Origin: Triops longicaudatus
Taxonomy: Eukaryota > Arthropoda > Branchiopoda > Notostraca > Triopsidae
Length of the DNA: 64,000 nt
Direction of reading: 5' to 3'
Assembly: GCA_022885665.1 (NCBI GenBank)
Contig: JAGQDJ010000078.1
Span: 34,911 to 98,910 of the forward strand
How positions within the stretch are numbered: the first letter of the stretch is position 1; every line of letters starts with the position of its first letter. The position numbers and the translations under genes are program-made. The notes under the pieces are model-generated. The model worked only from the letters and a program-made list of their open reading frames with translations. It made no database searches and was not told the origin of the DNA. Below are positions 1 through 13,100 of the stretch, piece after piece.

Positions 1-46
<46 letters not shown>
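1..46. repeat. (AT)n microsatellite
   Basis: An uninterrupted alternating AT dinucleotide run of 23 units opens the window. It is a simple sequence repeat, and its true length may be longer because the window begins inside it. Confidence 0.98.
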
Positions 47-48
<2 letters not shown>

Positions 49-632
49 TTAAACAGCAATCTTTAAACTCCTCTTGTAAATTGAGGCCTTTAAAGAAAAA
101 TGCAAGTCATAGACGCTAAATGCTGCCTATTCTACATGGCTCGCTTTATCGGTCTTCAACTTCAGCTTATCTGCTTTCACGCTTCGAAATTTCGCTTTTT
201 GGAGCCAAAATATTTGTCTCTATAATAAAAGATGGGAAATGTGTAAATGTGGGAGTCACTGTAATTTTATTTCATTGCGATTTTCGTTTACATGAGGTAA
301 AGGATAAACACTATTGAGAAGCACTGTGTAAATTACGCATCTGTTAGGTTGTAAGACAGTGTTCGTAAACGCACATTAGGTCAACTAGCAATAAATCATT
401 GTTTGAAATTTTAGACGTATCATTCACACAAGTAGCACATATAGCCCCTAAGAAACCGCATATAAGCAAGTGTACGTAAGCTTTAAGTGTTTCTAGTACG
501 ACGATGACCGTGTTTGCTTGGAAATAAAGTAAAGCGAGGAGAGTGCGATGGGTAATTCAGGGAAAGAGCGAATGAGCCACATAAGTGTACTATGAACATA
601 TAACATAGCACGCTGTGTACGGTATCGCTTAC

Positions 633-3600
633 CGTTTTATAAAACATGCATGCCTGGCGATCCTCGTCCTCTGCACCAGGGCAGTCAATAAAACCATCGC
701 ATAACACGTGGTCGTCGATGCATCGATACCGACCCATGCGGTCTGCGGACGGACAAGCAAAACGTTCCATTCCATCTTCGGCTGGCGGACATCCTTTTGG
801 GGAGAGAAAAAACAAAGAAAAAAACAACGATAACGAAAAGGGATGGAAAGGTTACCGTTAATTTCTTTTATGATATAGCAAGACAACCATCGGTCGGAAA
901 CACAAATAAAAACGAAACGTTGTACCGCTCTACCGGCTTTCTGCGACTCGATTGGGTAATTGAATTAGCTGAAGCGATGAACCGAGAATATTTATGTTCT
1001 TACAATACGTTTACCACAGGTAGTCTCTCGGTACCTTCGATGAGCGAGATCTCTAGCGTATCTTAGCATTTTCTGAGCTCGTGCGCGTTACAGTAACAGC
1101 ACGTTTCCTGAAATAGATACTGTGTGACCCTCCCGCTCGGTGCAAGGTGGGTTGTGGTAACAAACGGATGAAGGGTACCGTGACGTCAAGGAACAACATG
1201 GACGATCCATAACCACGGCGACCCTCACCTTCTAAAGGCGCAGTAAGCAACAAACACAGGTGAAGAGTTTCACACGACCTGCTCTGTTATAAACTCCACC
1301 TTCCCCGCGCCTGCTTTAGAGAGCCTTGCTTCCTTCTCATCAAGACAGATTAACGAGCCTTGACTGACGTCAGTGAACGACACTTTGGAGCGCTCGTTCT
1401 CTTTCTCGCTATTTCTTCTTCATGACCCAAGTACCAGTCCGTCTGTGTATACACAGTACAGTAACAGGAAGAGAGCTTCGCGTCATGCCATGCCAACAGG
1501 AAATATGTTCACATCACTTGAACCAATGTAGGCACAGCGTGAGGACTTTTACCTCCAAAAAGCAAAAACAAACCAAGGGCGTTGCGTCTTTAATGATCCT
1601 TTTTTCGATGGAACTTCACTGGGTGGTGCCTGAATGACGTCGGCTGGACCTGGTGCAGTCGTACCTGGTCTTATCTGTCTCCCTTGACGAGAACTCGCCT
1701 CCGTTTGTTTTCTCCTTAGCTTATCAAACTCGGTCAATTCTGGCCATTTTGAGCATCCCTTAAAACGCTGCTAATAAGAACAACCTGGCCGGCACCATCT
1801 TAGCATGTCAGTACGAAGGGACTTGTTATGCTCGGAACATGTCAAGAAGGTCACAGTCCAATGGCTTCTTGTCCAATCTCATTTAGGTATATGGGACGCG
1901 CACTTGACATTCCTCTCCTTTGTTAACTTCCTTCTGCGGCCATGTCTGTAGGAAGCAAGTGGGGAAAGGAAGCGTGCAAAAACATTGGCTAAATTTGGTA
2001 ACAGGGAACAGGACTGCGTGTACAGCAGATAGTATCAAACTTGTATGAATGGAACTCGACTGTGAACCAGAAGAGGTAGCAGGCGCGGGTGGTTGTTATG
2101 GGGTACAAGGGGTTGGAAAAGGACGTCAAGAAATCAATACTTGCGGGAACGCGGGGGTCCGCCCTCTTTTTGCTTCTTCTGTACCCCCCCCCCCCCAGAC
2201 CAAAGCAAACGAATCATGAGAGCTAGGGCAGAACGCCAACTATCCCCTCTCCTCAAAGAAACCCATATTGCTATTTTTCTCCCTTTTTAACATTTCTTTT
2301 CTTTACCACTTCTTCATTTTTTTCCTGCACACATCTAGTCCCGGTCCCTTCTCTACCGGTTCTTCGACGTCACCGATCCCACTCTTTTACCCCAAGGCTG
2401 TGTGATCAAAGGGGGGAGGGGCAGGAGGGGTCGGGTTTGGCACCAGGTCTGGCACTTGCTTCCAATACTGAACTGGCCCGCTTGCTTTCTGTTGACCACA
2501 TAGATTCAGCCATCTCAAGCGCTCTGAACAGCTTCCTCTGTGTGTCGCCAAGTCTCGGACTAACGCTAATGTATTCTACCCTAGTGCCCGCCATTCTTTA
2601 TGAATGAAACTTTTCATGAGGGCACTGTGCTAACTTCACCGATGGTTACGAAGATGCAAGCGGGGTTACGAGGAGATTTTCCTCCTTGTTTCACCTCCGC
2701 GACAAGCTCAAGGCGACTTCAGCTGACCAAGTTGTTCAAAGCGACTTTTGGCAAGAGCCTGGGAATACAACTCACGCAACTTCTGGCCAATGAGGCTAAT
2801 GGCTTGCTCAGGTATAAAGCTAACGCCAACAAAATTTGGGTGGCCCCAAGCGATCTAAAGTTTGATGTACCCCTTAAAATTTACGTTTTCAATTAGGCCA
2901 ACGATAACGGACAATGGGTCCTTCGCCACGGAAGTTAGGCTGGTTATACTGATGCACAATTTAGGCTAACGAGTTATACAAGCAACTTCGGTATAGTGCG
3001 ACTTGTCTGCTTTTAGCTCTTTAACTTTGGCTATACCGAACGGTTAGTGTACAAAAGCATTATGTCGTTTGCAATCGAGATTCTTCCCGCTGGCTCTTAC
3101 ATGCAATGAGCTTGCTTTCGGTAAAAAGGAGCTTTTTGCACTGTACTGTATTGTGGACCTACCACAAGGGCGTATTTGGTGGCGGGTTAAGGGGATGGGG
3201 TAAGGAAGGAAACAAGCTTCTTTCTCCTTTCTCGGCAATTTACAGAGACCCTGTTATAGTGAATCGATGCCTTGCCCTTTCTGGGAAATCGGGCAGGATT
3301 TACGACAAATGATGGGAAGGACGGACGACATGTAAGGCGCGTGGGTCTTTTGCTAAACGGGTATATTGCGGATTTAAAGCACAGAACTAGAGAACTTGCA
3401 AGAAAAAATGAAAGAAATGAGAGGAAAAAACATGGGACTTTTGAAAAACTAAAAGAGAAAGGTAACGAGTCCCATATAGTGTAGGACAGCCGCTGGTCGT
3501 TACTTCTTTTCCTTTGTAAGAAATGTTGGTAAGTACACATGCACTGCAACCCGACGCTGAAAATTGTTATTTTGGGTCATCGCTATAACCATTTGAAGAC

Positions 3601-6600
3601 GAATCTATGAGCAAGGAAAACGCCTCAGTGGATCGCAGTCCATTTTTTATGGACCCTTTCTTCTATGGAATATGTATGGGCATGGAATCTAAATGGGTCT
3701 CGTGCTAGGGCGTCTTTTTGGGGCTCATACTTGGAGACACCCTCCATCTCCCGTGTTTTTCTGCGGGTTAGAAAGGCAAAGGAACGGGCTTCGGTATGAC
3801 GTACACGGCCCCCAGCCTTGAATACAAATAGGAGAAAAAATTCACACCAATTTGCTCCTTTCTGGGGGCAGGAACAGTCCAGAAAAATTCCCATCAGGGG
3901 CTGGGCGAGCGGAAATAAAGCTATGAAGTTAGCGAGTAATATCCCTGTCATGACGGCAGAATATAACCATAGGCGGAAAATGATCCTAGACACATGTACA
4001 TACATTTCCGTGCGACCGCCCTAGTCGACATCGCGACAGCCACAGGCAATCAGAGCAATCCTCGGAGTTAATCCTCTTGGCTTGCTCGTCACCCACACAG
4101 TACCAAAGCAACACCTCAGGCAATTTTGACACCTCCGGTATCGACCAGTATTTCTTTTCTTTTCCCCCCTGCTTTTATTTTCGATAAGGATATTGTCCGG
4201 CAGTTGTCTGGTGACTGCCTGCTGGTCCAATGCTGAACGAAAAGGGTACAATTTGGAGACACAGTAGGGTGTCTTTTTTCTGGGGAGTCCTTACATTTCC
4301 CGCTAAGTGTTACGATTGACCTGTCTTAGCTGAGTGGTTACAAGTTAGTTGAGTCGTAAGATTGGCCCGCCTGTTGCATTTAATATGGTATAACTAGGAT
4401 TGTTCAATGCTGCAGTTTGGATAGAAGCCTGCGCTAACGATCGAAATGCTTCAGTGGGGAATACGCCAACTTCTCGAATGCGTTTTATTAGCCCGACGAG
4501 AAAGTACTACACAAGTTTGTTGCACATCCTTTCGACTACTTTCCTTGTTGGCTCAGCATTCGCTCAACTAAATATCCACTTAGGTGTTATCGTCCTCTAG
4601 TGCACTGTTCTCCAACGTTTTTTGCCGAACACCCACTTTCGCCTGATTTTTCATTTTAGAAGCCGCTAGCTCCCACCTAAGAATTTTGCGAAGAATATTA
4701 TAAGAGAAAACTAGCAAAGCTTAGTATTTTGGAAACACGATCAAACTTATCGTAAAACGGCGCTACTCTGAACACAAGGGATTACCTTGAACATCTTATA
4801 GGAAACCGTAGGCCATCTACTGCTACTCAATTAGTCTTTCTGTCGTCTACATCGAAAACACTGCCGCAGCCTTTCACCTTCAGGCAACTTCGTTGTTTAC
4901 AGTTACTCACAAACTCTGACCCATTTCCTGTGTAATAACTTATAGCTTTTCCAAGTCCAGAGAGGAGGAGGGACACGACTTGCGAAGATAAAACGCACGA
5001 AAACTAAATTCAAAAACCAACCCCACTCCAAAGTTGAAAAAGAATGTGAGCAAACAGGACTAAAGAAGTAGCAAAGGCCGTGGGCAGTGCAAATAATTGC
5101 GACTGTGAAAAGGACTTAAGATTTAAGACTTCGATTTTCTGATTATCTCTTTTAATTTATATTTTTCTAACGTAACGGAAGACATTTTCTTTACAGAAAA
5201 TTTTCAGCTGCGTACAATAGTGTGACACGTATTGTTTTGGGATGCAATAACGACACCGGGAAGTTACCTTGGAAATATGGTATTTTTATATTTTTGTCGA
5301 GTGATTTCTTAATCGTGTTTAAAGTTGTACACCTGCTTTGGGTAAGTCTAAACGGAGTTTTTAAAAATAAAATGAAGGGGAACCCACTTATTTGAAAGGT
5401 TCGGAACCGGACGAACAGTGGTCAAATATGCGGAGTTTCAAATATAAGAAGTGAGAATGAATTGAATTAGATAAGCTTAAAAGGGGCGTCAAATTTTCAT
5501 TGAATTGTGCGGAGTATTCAAATAGCCGCTATTCAATTATCTGAAGACCACTGTACTCACACATACCACCACGCAAGCAAAAGCTCTGTAGCTTATTCGG
5601 TTCTGCACGATTTACTTTTTCTTAAAAAAATACCTTTTCCATTTCCGTCTAACTCAAAAAGTAAAAGCATTATGCAAGAAAAACCCGCGTCTGCTGTTCA
5701 TGTAGCTTTGTTAGAAAAAAAAGGTGCTTTGTAGTTAACCTTATGATTAATTGCTAAATCCTTCACTGAGCATTTCATGCCTATCGAATGACTGAGTGCC
5801 AACCTACCGTCCACCAAAAGTTCAAAGCGCCCACGTTGAAGACCACTGCTCTAGCGCTGTGGTAGTTGGGACTGAATGGGGTAAAGAAGAAAAAGTAGCA
5901 TATCCCTACTGTGGGTCGAGTCCGGTTTATTTGACGAACAAACATTGATTCGGAAAGATGGTTCTGACGTCACATAGCCCAAACCGCGTCTTACACCCAT
6001 GAAATGGCGCCATCTCATCCTCGACTAACTCTTCGGAGTGACGAAACAGAGCTCGCATCCGACAAAGACAAATGCAACAATCGACTCGTTTGTCGTCCCT
6101 TTGCGAACTTGCTTCAAGTACCGGCCGGTGGTGGTAAAAGATCTTGGGGAAACGTTACGACTCGGGCCATAACATTGGTGGTATACAGTTTGGAGATCGC
6201 AAAAGAGGAGCTTAAAGATTTTTCCATGCTTCGTTTAGTGTGTTTAAAGCAATGCCGCCCTTGCTTTTACCCCACTGTTGATGCCAAAACAAAACAAAAA
6301 ATGGAGAGAGAAAAAAGGACAGAAAGAGAAAACGAACAAGTCCTGAGTCGTTTCACCCCCGCACAAGTCTCTTCCCCTGCCATTTCTCACGATCGGCGCG
6401 GTACTTTTGTTCTCTTCCTCCGAGTCTCTCCATAGTACAGACACGATTTCTACCAATGACGTCACCAGGCTGGCTGTCGCCCAACCCTTCATCTCCATGA
6501 GACGTCTACCCGAGATACTCGCGAAGAAATCCTCAGAAACTTACCCTTGGGAGAATGGGGCAGGATGGGGTTCACATAGTCCGGGGAAAGGAGTAGATTT

Positions 6601-9264
6601 TCGTTCTGAAAAACCTCCCTCGCTTTGCATTTTCCTCCTTGACTCAGTTTGGGACTCCAATTCACCAAGAACCCCAATGCTCAGCTCATTCAGATTCTTG
6701 TCTGTGAAGAAAAGCTCGGGCTCGTTACAACCCACAGTTAATCGATTCGCGGCGCTAGATACATTTGCAGACAATATTCATCGGCGGCGGCAAAAGGATG
6801 AAACAGAGCACGCCACATTTTGCAATACGCAGAGTTTGTTTGTATACGTTACATACGGCGAGTGAAAAAGAATATGATCTGGAACTCAGACTTTCTAGTA
6901 ACCTACACGTTTTTCTTATCGCGTATATTTTAACCACATATTTCAGTTTTTTTTATTTGTTGGAATAACTATATTTTCTGAATGGACGATACTGCGACAC
7001 TGTTGGCTCAGTCAAGAATCAGATTGTCCGTAAAAGCGTAGCGATTACTAGCCTAACTTGCAGCAATACTTGAGCGTGAAATTGGAAAACAGTTCTTCGT
7101 CACTTCGTTGACTTTTTTTTCTGTTAACATTGCCTAAGATCCGTTTGCTGTGGTAAAGTACACCTGATTATAAAGGCCCAGCTAAGCATGAATAATAGTC
7201 CACAGCGCACTACAGAGAAAGCGTAGTCGCATTATAGTGGAAGTCATACCAGTCGCCCATCTGTCGTCATAGGAACGTAGGTAGCACACCCTAGGAGGGA
7301 GGCCACAGCGCCTTTAACAACCACAGAAACCGAAAGCCCGATTGCCTGCTCGCTCGTTTTCCTGGAGCTTGACTTCTTAAGTAATGCAGATGGCTTGACT
7401 GCGCACCGATTTCCTCCTTTCCTCGCCAACTTGCTCATTTATTAGAATGCTAAAGATTTTCTTCTCCCTGCCACGCTCTTCCTTGCCATTTCGGAGACTT
7501 AACCCTTAGGAGCTTGGAGATCCTAATGGAGGTACTGGATTAAACACTAATATCAAAACTCGCAGATCCCACTGCGAAGGGTGAGGAAAAGGGCAACAGG
7601 TTTCCTCCGTTCTGTGACCGTATCCTCCAAGTCGATCCGACGCCTCCCTAGGGTTTACCCAATGCGGAATTACTCCAGTGAAAGCGGATAAGAGGAAGGC
7701 AAACAGAGCGACAAAGAGAGCATTCGAGAATAGCTGCAAGTGAGAAAGAATTCGGCCCTTTTGAATGAAAAGGTCAACGCCTGTCGTTTATAATTTATAG
7801 GTACTCGTGCAGCGCATTGTTCCTATTTTTAGCTGCTGCTTAGACCTCTAGTTCGTCTTTATAACTGTAACAAGATACTCGACACTTGACAACAAACACA
7901 ACATTTCTATTCGCTGAAGACTCTCCTGGGAACGGGAGGTTCAGCTTTGGTACCCAGCTGAAAGCCGTAAAACGAGCAAGTAAAGAAAGAGCGACAAAAG
8001 TAAAAGAATTGGGTAAAAAGCAGAGTTCCTTATAAAAAAAATGTTACACCAAGGGTTTCTTAATCTTATGACCTTATTGAGCAATCCTATCAACCTACGA
8101 GCAGCCAACTAACCCAAGGCCGGATCAAAGGCAATCCTTGGGCGTTTTTGAGGCTTCGTTTAGATTCGATGAGCATGGCTGTAACGCGCAACACAACAAG
8201 GGAAGCCCCGACGACTCCATCACTAGCTATACACAAAACTTACCGATTTGTGGCACATCGTACTGGCGATTTTCACGTGGTGACCGGAGGAGGAACTGTG
8301 AAGCCAAGTTTCGTCCAATGCGACCCACGCCTTCCTGCACCGCAGCCGAAGCGACTGATGCTGAACTGGCACTCGACAATGATGAACCAGCTTGCAAGGA
8401 CTGGGGGCGTCCTAAATAGACTCCGTGGCTAGCGCCCCCGGCTTCTATCCCTCTGTTGGGTATCGAAGGGTGCAACAAAGGCATTTCAGACATACTTTCA
8501 GACAGAGCACCACTAGGAACCTCAAGTGGTGACGGAGGCGGTGTTGTGGTTGTTGGTTCTTCCACAGGCACCTTAGGGGTTTTGCCTTTCTTTCCACTTG
8601 AGTTTTTCTTTCCACCATTTTTGGGTGCTCGTTTTAGCGCAACCCATAGTTCCTGGCTGCCGTCCGAACCGCTGAGCTGGACGTGATTACTTGAAGCTCG
8701 CTTCTTGGCAGCCAAGCTTGTCTGAGACCGAAAATGTGGGGACAGATGCCGTTGTTGTTCGTGGACTACGCGGGGTCGATTTTTCTGTTGACGCCAGGAG
8801 GTCAAGGTAGCAATTTCGGCCGCTCCTAGTCCATGGAGCTGTGCTAGTTGTGATTCACGAGAGTTAAGGTTAAAGAGAGGTACTAATTCGTCCTCATCCC
8901 AGTCTTCAAATATGTCTTCTTCCGAATCAGCCACCTGCCGTTCCGACCGCCGAACGGTAGACGGAAAAGGCGACGAAGAGACAGGCGCTGCAGTGTCTGT
9001 TCCAGGGACTACGTGTACGCGGGCATTACCTGTATCACTCTTGACGTCGGAAGCGTCCGCGGTGTGACCAATTCCAGAACCGGCACCCAGTACATAAGTA
9101 CTGGTGTCCGGAAACGATTCCACAGCTACAGGAGCTACCACCGTTCTTTCTTCTTTGGAACTGTGATCCACTAGGTTAATTTCCGTCACAACCTGCGTTC
9201 CACTTAGCACTAGGGTGGAGGCAACCAAAAGGAATGACGCGCAATACCCAAGGACGACTTTCAT
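633..9264 (-). CDS. jeb: Jelly belly-like secreted ligand with LDLa domain (3' end outside window)
   Basis: Two exons on the minus strand: 9264-8244 (340 codons plus 1 base, donor gtaagt) and 793-633 (acceptor ccaaaag, donor gtaagc); the phases agree (1, then 0). The chosen ATG at 9264 starts a clear signal peptide (MKVVLGYC then a hydrophobic stretch to about residue 24); an upstream in-frame ATG at 9429 would bury it. A long low-complexity S/T/P/K-rich region with basic motifs (VRRSER, RSPRENRQ) leads to QYDVPQI. The second exon holds a six-cysteine LDLa repeat with the acidic calcium-site signature DGFIDCPGAEDEDR, ending MFYKT. This combination matches, from memory, Drosophila Jelly belly, the secreted ligand of the Alk receptor tyrosine kinase. 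In that family a short C-terminal tail follows the LDLa repeat; I do not find its exon in 1-632, so it should lie left of the window. Another LDLa-bearing prohormone is the main alternative. Confidence 0.75.
4595..5856. mobile_element. Non-autonomous hAT-like transposon with 8-bp target duplication
   Basis: The element spans 4603-5848 (1246 bp). Its ends are imperfect terminal inverted repeats: CACTGTTCTCCAACGT on the left and, reading inward on the other strand, CAGTGGTCTTCAACGT on the right (13 of 16 identical). The flanks CTCTAGTG (4595-4602) and CTCTAGCG (5849-5856) match at 7 of 8 positions, as expected for an aged 8-bp hAT target duplication. There is no transposase-like reading frame, so it is non-autonomous and probably old. 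The terminal CAGTGGTC-type sequence is typical of hAT families. It sits inside the jeb-like intron. Confidence 0.8.
5416..5553. repeat. Internal TIR-like pair within the hAT element
   Basis: CAGTGGTC begins at 5416 and the 12-mer TGAAGACCACTG ends at 5553; the latter is identical to the right end of the host element (5837-5848). Near these ends are direct repeats TGCGGAGTTTCAAATA (5429) and TGCGGAGTATTCAAATA (5508). This may be a nested smaller element or a duplicated terminus. I see no 8-bp flanking duplication for it. Confidence 0.5.
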
Positions 9265-10004
9265 GTTGTGCCGCTTTAAATAATTTCGCACACTCCCAGT
9301 TAGAATTAGCCGTTTAGTGTGAATGTTTCGCTGTCGGAAACGGACGGTTAAAGGAAGGAACAAATTAAAGAGTAAGAAAGAGGGTGTAGCACAAATCAGG
9401 CTGGAGTGAAAAGCTCCAAATCTTTCCACAGAATTTTTCCCAGATGGAATATCCGCGTTAAAAATGACCGAGTTGGATCTTCGTCAGGAATGGGCCCTGG
9501 AGTTTTTAGCTTGAGCCGAGGAACAATTAATTTCGAATGGGTGGCTTATAAACTTATCTTCTGCGAAGTGCAATGCGAAGGGTAATAAATATTCTTTAAA
9601 TGACTAAAGATAGGATCGATACGTAGTTGTTCAAGTTGCTGCCAATGAAAGCTTTTTGGCAAACCTGTTGGCAGTGGGCCTCATGGTCATATGGCGGGGT
9701 GTTTCGCAACGGGAGTAACTGGGTATGAAGAAACAGCGACTCACCCTAGTGGTAGGAACACACATGGTATGGCTGCTGAAGGAGCCATGAAAATGACGAT
9801 AAAAGCAGCCTTGATTGGCAATTTTTTTTTCCTTCTGGCCCCTCACCCAACACCTTACGAGTGTAGGCTCGTTTTGCCCCACGACCTTACTCAGGCCAGC
9901 GTCAGTAATATTCTATTGTTAGTCCAAAAAACTGCTCCTGTCGCGAAAGGCCTGCAGAGCCCCACTGCACTAATGAGAAGAAATAGCCGCCGGGGCTAGG
10001 AGTG

Positions 10005-10180
10005 AAAGCTGGGGAGGACAGCGTGGGTAACGACTGACCCGGTCTTCGGTCTCTCACTGGGCCACGCTCTACGAGCGTTCCTGCGTCTTATACGGCGGCC
10101 ACCCAGCGTAAAACGGGAGACCCTCTTGGTTACCCCTGGCAGAGGGGCGGTCCTATAGCACATCCTCTTGTCCCAGCCCC
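10005..10180. ncRNA. GC-rich island with strong nested pairing, possible structured RNA (unassigned)
   Basis: This block is much more GC-rich than its surroundings and folds by eye. GCTGGG (10008) can pair with CCCAGC (10172), followed inward by GAGGA (10014) with TCCTC (10163). GGGTAAC (10025) can pair with GTTACCC (10129). GACC (10036) can pair with GGTC (10048), and a perfect hairpin ACGCTC-TAC-GAGCGT lies at 10064-10078. Nested long-range pairing of this sort is seen in RNase P/MRP-like RNAs, and GCCACG just before the hairpin is loosely reminiscent of them, but I cannot find the conserved core elements that would justify a family name. The orientation is undetermined. It could also be a GC-rich repeat. 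Confidence 0.25.
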
Positions 10181-13100
10181 ATCACCCCAATTCCGTGGAG
10201 TAAAGCGGGAGCGGTTTATCGCCTATCGGCTGTCTTTGGAACTAAGCTGGCGAAGCAAAACCCGCTACCACTCTGAGCCGCTGTTGATCTATGCTTAAGC
10301 GTGTAGCGTTTTCTTTATTTTTCTTTTTTCTGCTTTGAAACAATTCGAGAATCAACGAACGCTTCGCATACCAATGCGGAACTCTTGAGGCTTTGGTTTG
10401 CATTTGCTTACTGTTGGCCATTAGACCTAATTGGTAAGCTGTAATAAGAACGTTTGCTCTTTCTTGCAGAGAAATCGCGGTAGTCACAGTCAATAACGAC
10501 TGAAGTGGTAACAAATCTTCTCTTAATTATCGATGAAGACCCTTACAAAAGTGAACAACTAACTATTTGTGGGGATTAGGTCAGCTACTCGCATGAACCA
10601 CATAGACGGGCTGCTGAGAATGTTGGGTTGGTAGTCGGAACGGGGCTTGTAGTTCCCGCTGACAAGCTCTCAGGCCAGTTAGGATTTTTTCCGTCCAAAG
10701 CAAGCCTGTTTTCTTAAACCCTTGTTGATGTTCTTTAGGATTTGCCTTGCTTAGAATGACAAGGAAGACCAGAAGCGGCAGCTTTAATGACAGATTTCAA
10801 ACAATTCTGCTAATTATGGTTAGTCTAGGCTGATAAGTAGACGTAACAAGGCCAAACCTGTTGATACTAGCATTCGTCGGCGAGATGTGTTGGGCAGAAA
10901 GTTGTCAGAAAGCCGCTGAACATTGTAATAGCGGTAAGGGTTGAAGCTTCTGAAATGTTAAGGCTTAGAGCTCAAACAGGGAAGCGCGCAAAACGCCGCG
11001 TGTACGCAATACAGACGCTCATTCTGGGTTGTAAAGACCTTTTGCTTTTTCAAGATCATCATGTAAAGCGAACATATCACTGGAAAGTGTTGCATGGTAC
11101 CCTCATAGTTTATAGCCGCTGGTATGCAAGCTGCCGAAGCTATAAAAAAAAACATCTACGTTTTTCTTTCCCTCATTGCACCCATCGTGAAATCTCTAGC
11201 TTTTTCCATGTATCAGTATACTTGCTCTCTGTCTTTCTCGTTCTTGTCCTTGCTTTCTCGCACTTACGGATTGCTAAGAAATTATTGACCCGTCCTCTCT
11301 CGCACACCGCACTGGCCCATAGAGTTCCCTTCGCTGGGCGTTAAAAACTGAGCCTGAGCCTTTACCACATCAAAACGCACCTTTGGCCCCGGCCATTTTT
11401 CACCTTCCACTCACGTCCGTTGGAGATAAGACATTCCCGACCGCAAAAGAAGACCCCGAAACACTTGCGTCTCGCGAAAGCATTTCGACGAGATTTCTTG
11501 TAGGTAAAAGTGGACAGCGATATAGAAAGTCCCGTGGCCGAAAACTTGATACTGAAGTTTCTGCCGCCAACTGTTGTCGCGCGCGTGAAATAAACTTCCT
11601 CTGAATCCCTCAGTTTTTAAACTTCCCAAGCGGAGCAACACAAAACAGGAAAAGGTTAAAGGATCAATATTTCTTTTTCTATTCAAGTTAAAGCGAACAA
11701 GAAAGAAAGGTAGAAAGGAAAGGTAGAGATAAAAGACACCTAGAGGGAAAAGAGGAAGAAAAAAGTCTTTTGGTCATATTTCTCTCTTCATCTTGTTGCA
11801 AGCCTATTTCTTAACGCAATCTTTTCTTCTCCCTGCAAAGCGAGCACAAAGAGCAACAATAGGGTCGTCAACACTGCAGGTGTAACAATTCCCGTTGGTG
11901 GAAAAAAATCCGTCTATTTTTCAGGTGCACGTACAACCTCCTACCCAACCTAGTAGAAAGGGAACAGAGTGGGAAATTAAAGAATTAACTTCCCTGTTGC
12001 TACAGGGAACACAATTTAACGAATCCCTACTTCAAATCATAGCTGTCTTATGCAGTAAATGGTGCGAGTTTTGAGAAAAACGCTTCCTTTTCTCATGAAC
12101 GTAGAGATAAAAAAAAGCGTCGCTGTATTCGGAGTTAGTCGGACATTGAGCGCCAGTCATGTTCATCATTAAAGCACGACAGTAACTTAACTGCATCATA
12201 CGATTGTACCATCGACTGTGCATCGACGTGTGCATCGCCGTATCTTGCATTGGCATAGTTTGCTGGAGGGGAACGTTTACACGAGTACTGCTATAAGTTG
12301 TAGTTGCTTGCAACAGCGCTTCTTTATCAGGCGGCACAACCCTCGATTCTCAATTCCGTTGCGTGGCCATTTCTTGTAGGCTCATGAAAGGTTGAGGAAC
12401 CTGCGGCTAACGTAATGCTTTAGTCCTTTTGTAACCAGAATGCAACCGCTAAGGCCTAAACGAAGGGTGCTCTAATGGAGTAATGCCTGGCTGCAGAAAT
12501 TCGGTTGTTCCGTTCCCTCACCTTCCTACCAAAATGAATTGTTCAATGACGGATTAGCGATGCAATGCACGTCGATAGCAACCTTGCTACTGCCTACGTT
12601 GCCATTTAACCCTCAACTCGACCCTAAGCCCGGTAAGGTGAAAAAACACAGTACTTTCATTCAAAATCCTCGAACCTCGCCAAGTCTCCACCCGCAGCAT
12701 TACCCACCCAGAACATGTCCTTGTACTCGTTGGCCCTTCCGCCCCCGTGTCTCTCTTTTTCACTCCCGGCTTCCCAACTAGCCCAATCGAAGCTGTCTTA
12801 ACGCTACTGCTGGCTTTTCACGTTTGCCTCCAGAAGCGAAGCGTCTCGAATCTCTCGAGACCATCCGTCACAGCGCTGGAGCGAGTTTACTGCTATACAC
12901 CAACCAAAAGCACAACGAAACCTGACCAGCGTTCACCATTACATTTACCCGCCTACGGCTTGCACCCCCATTTGCCACTAACCCTCCTTCCTCGCCAGTC
13001 GTGTAGTGCTTGCTTGCTAGCACCGCCTCGCTTCTGTTCCGTTCGCTCCGCTTTTAAATAAACCGGTCTTCATAATTAACGAGGATAATACGTTGCCTGT

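Larger units (their letters stand above)
794..8243 (-). other. Large intron of the jeb-like gene
   Basis: The 7.4-kb interval between the secreted N-terminal exon and the LDLa exon has no open frame that looks coding on either strand. It contains a hAT-like element (4603-5848), a C13 run (2184-2196) and four TGACGTCA octamers (1181, 1365, 5965, 6457). Many T and A runs occur. I see no further exon, but short exons could be missed. Confidence 0.6.

Noticed and set aside
2600..2896. 98-codon plus-strand frame in the jeb intron
   Set aside because: Isolated, no domain, no conserved pattern; best explained as a chance frame.
8138..8686. Plus-strand frames of about 76-94 codons
   Set aside because: They are antisense to the jeb-like exon 9264-8244, which has a signal peptide and correct splice site.
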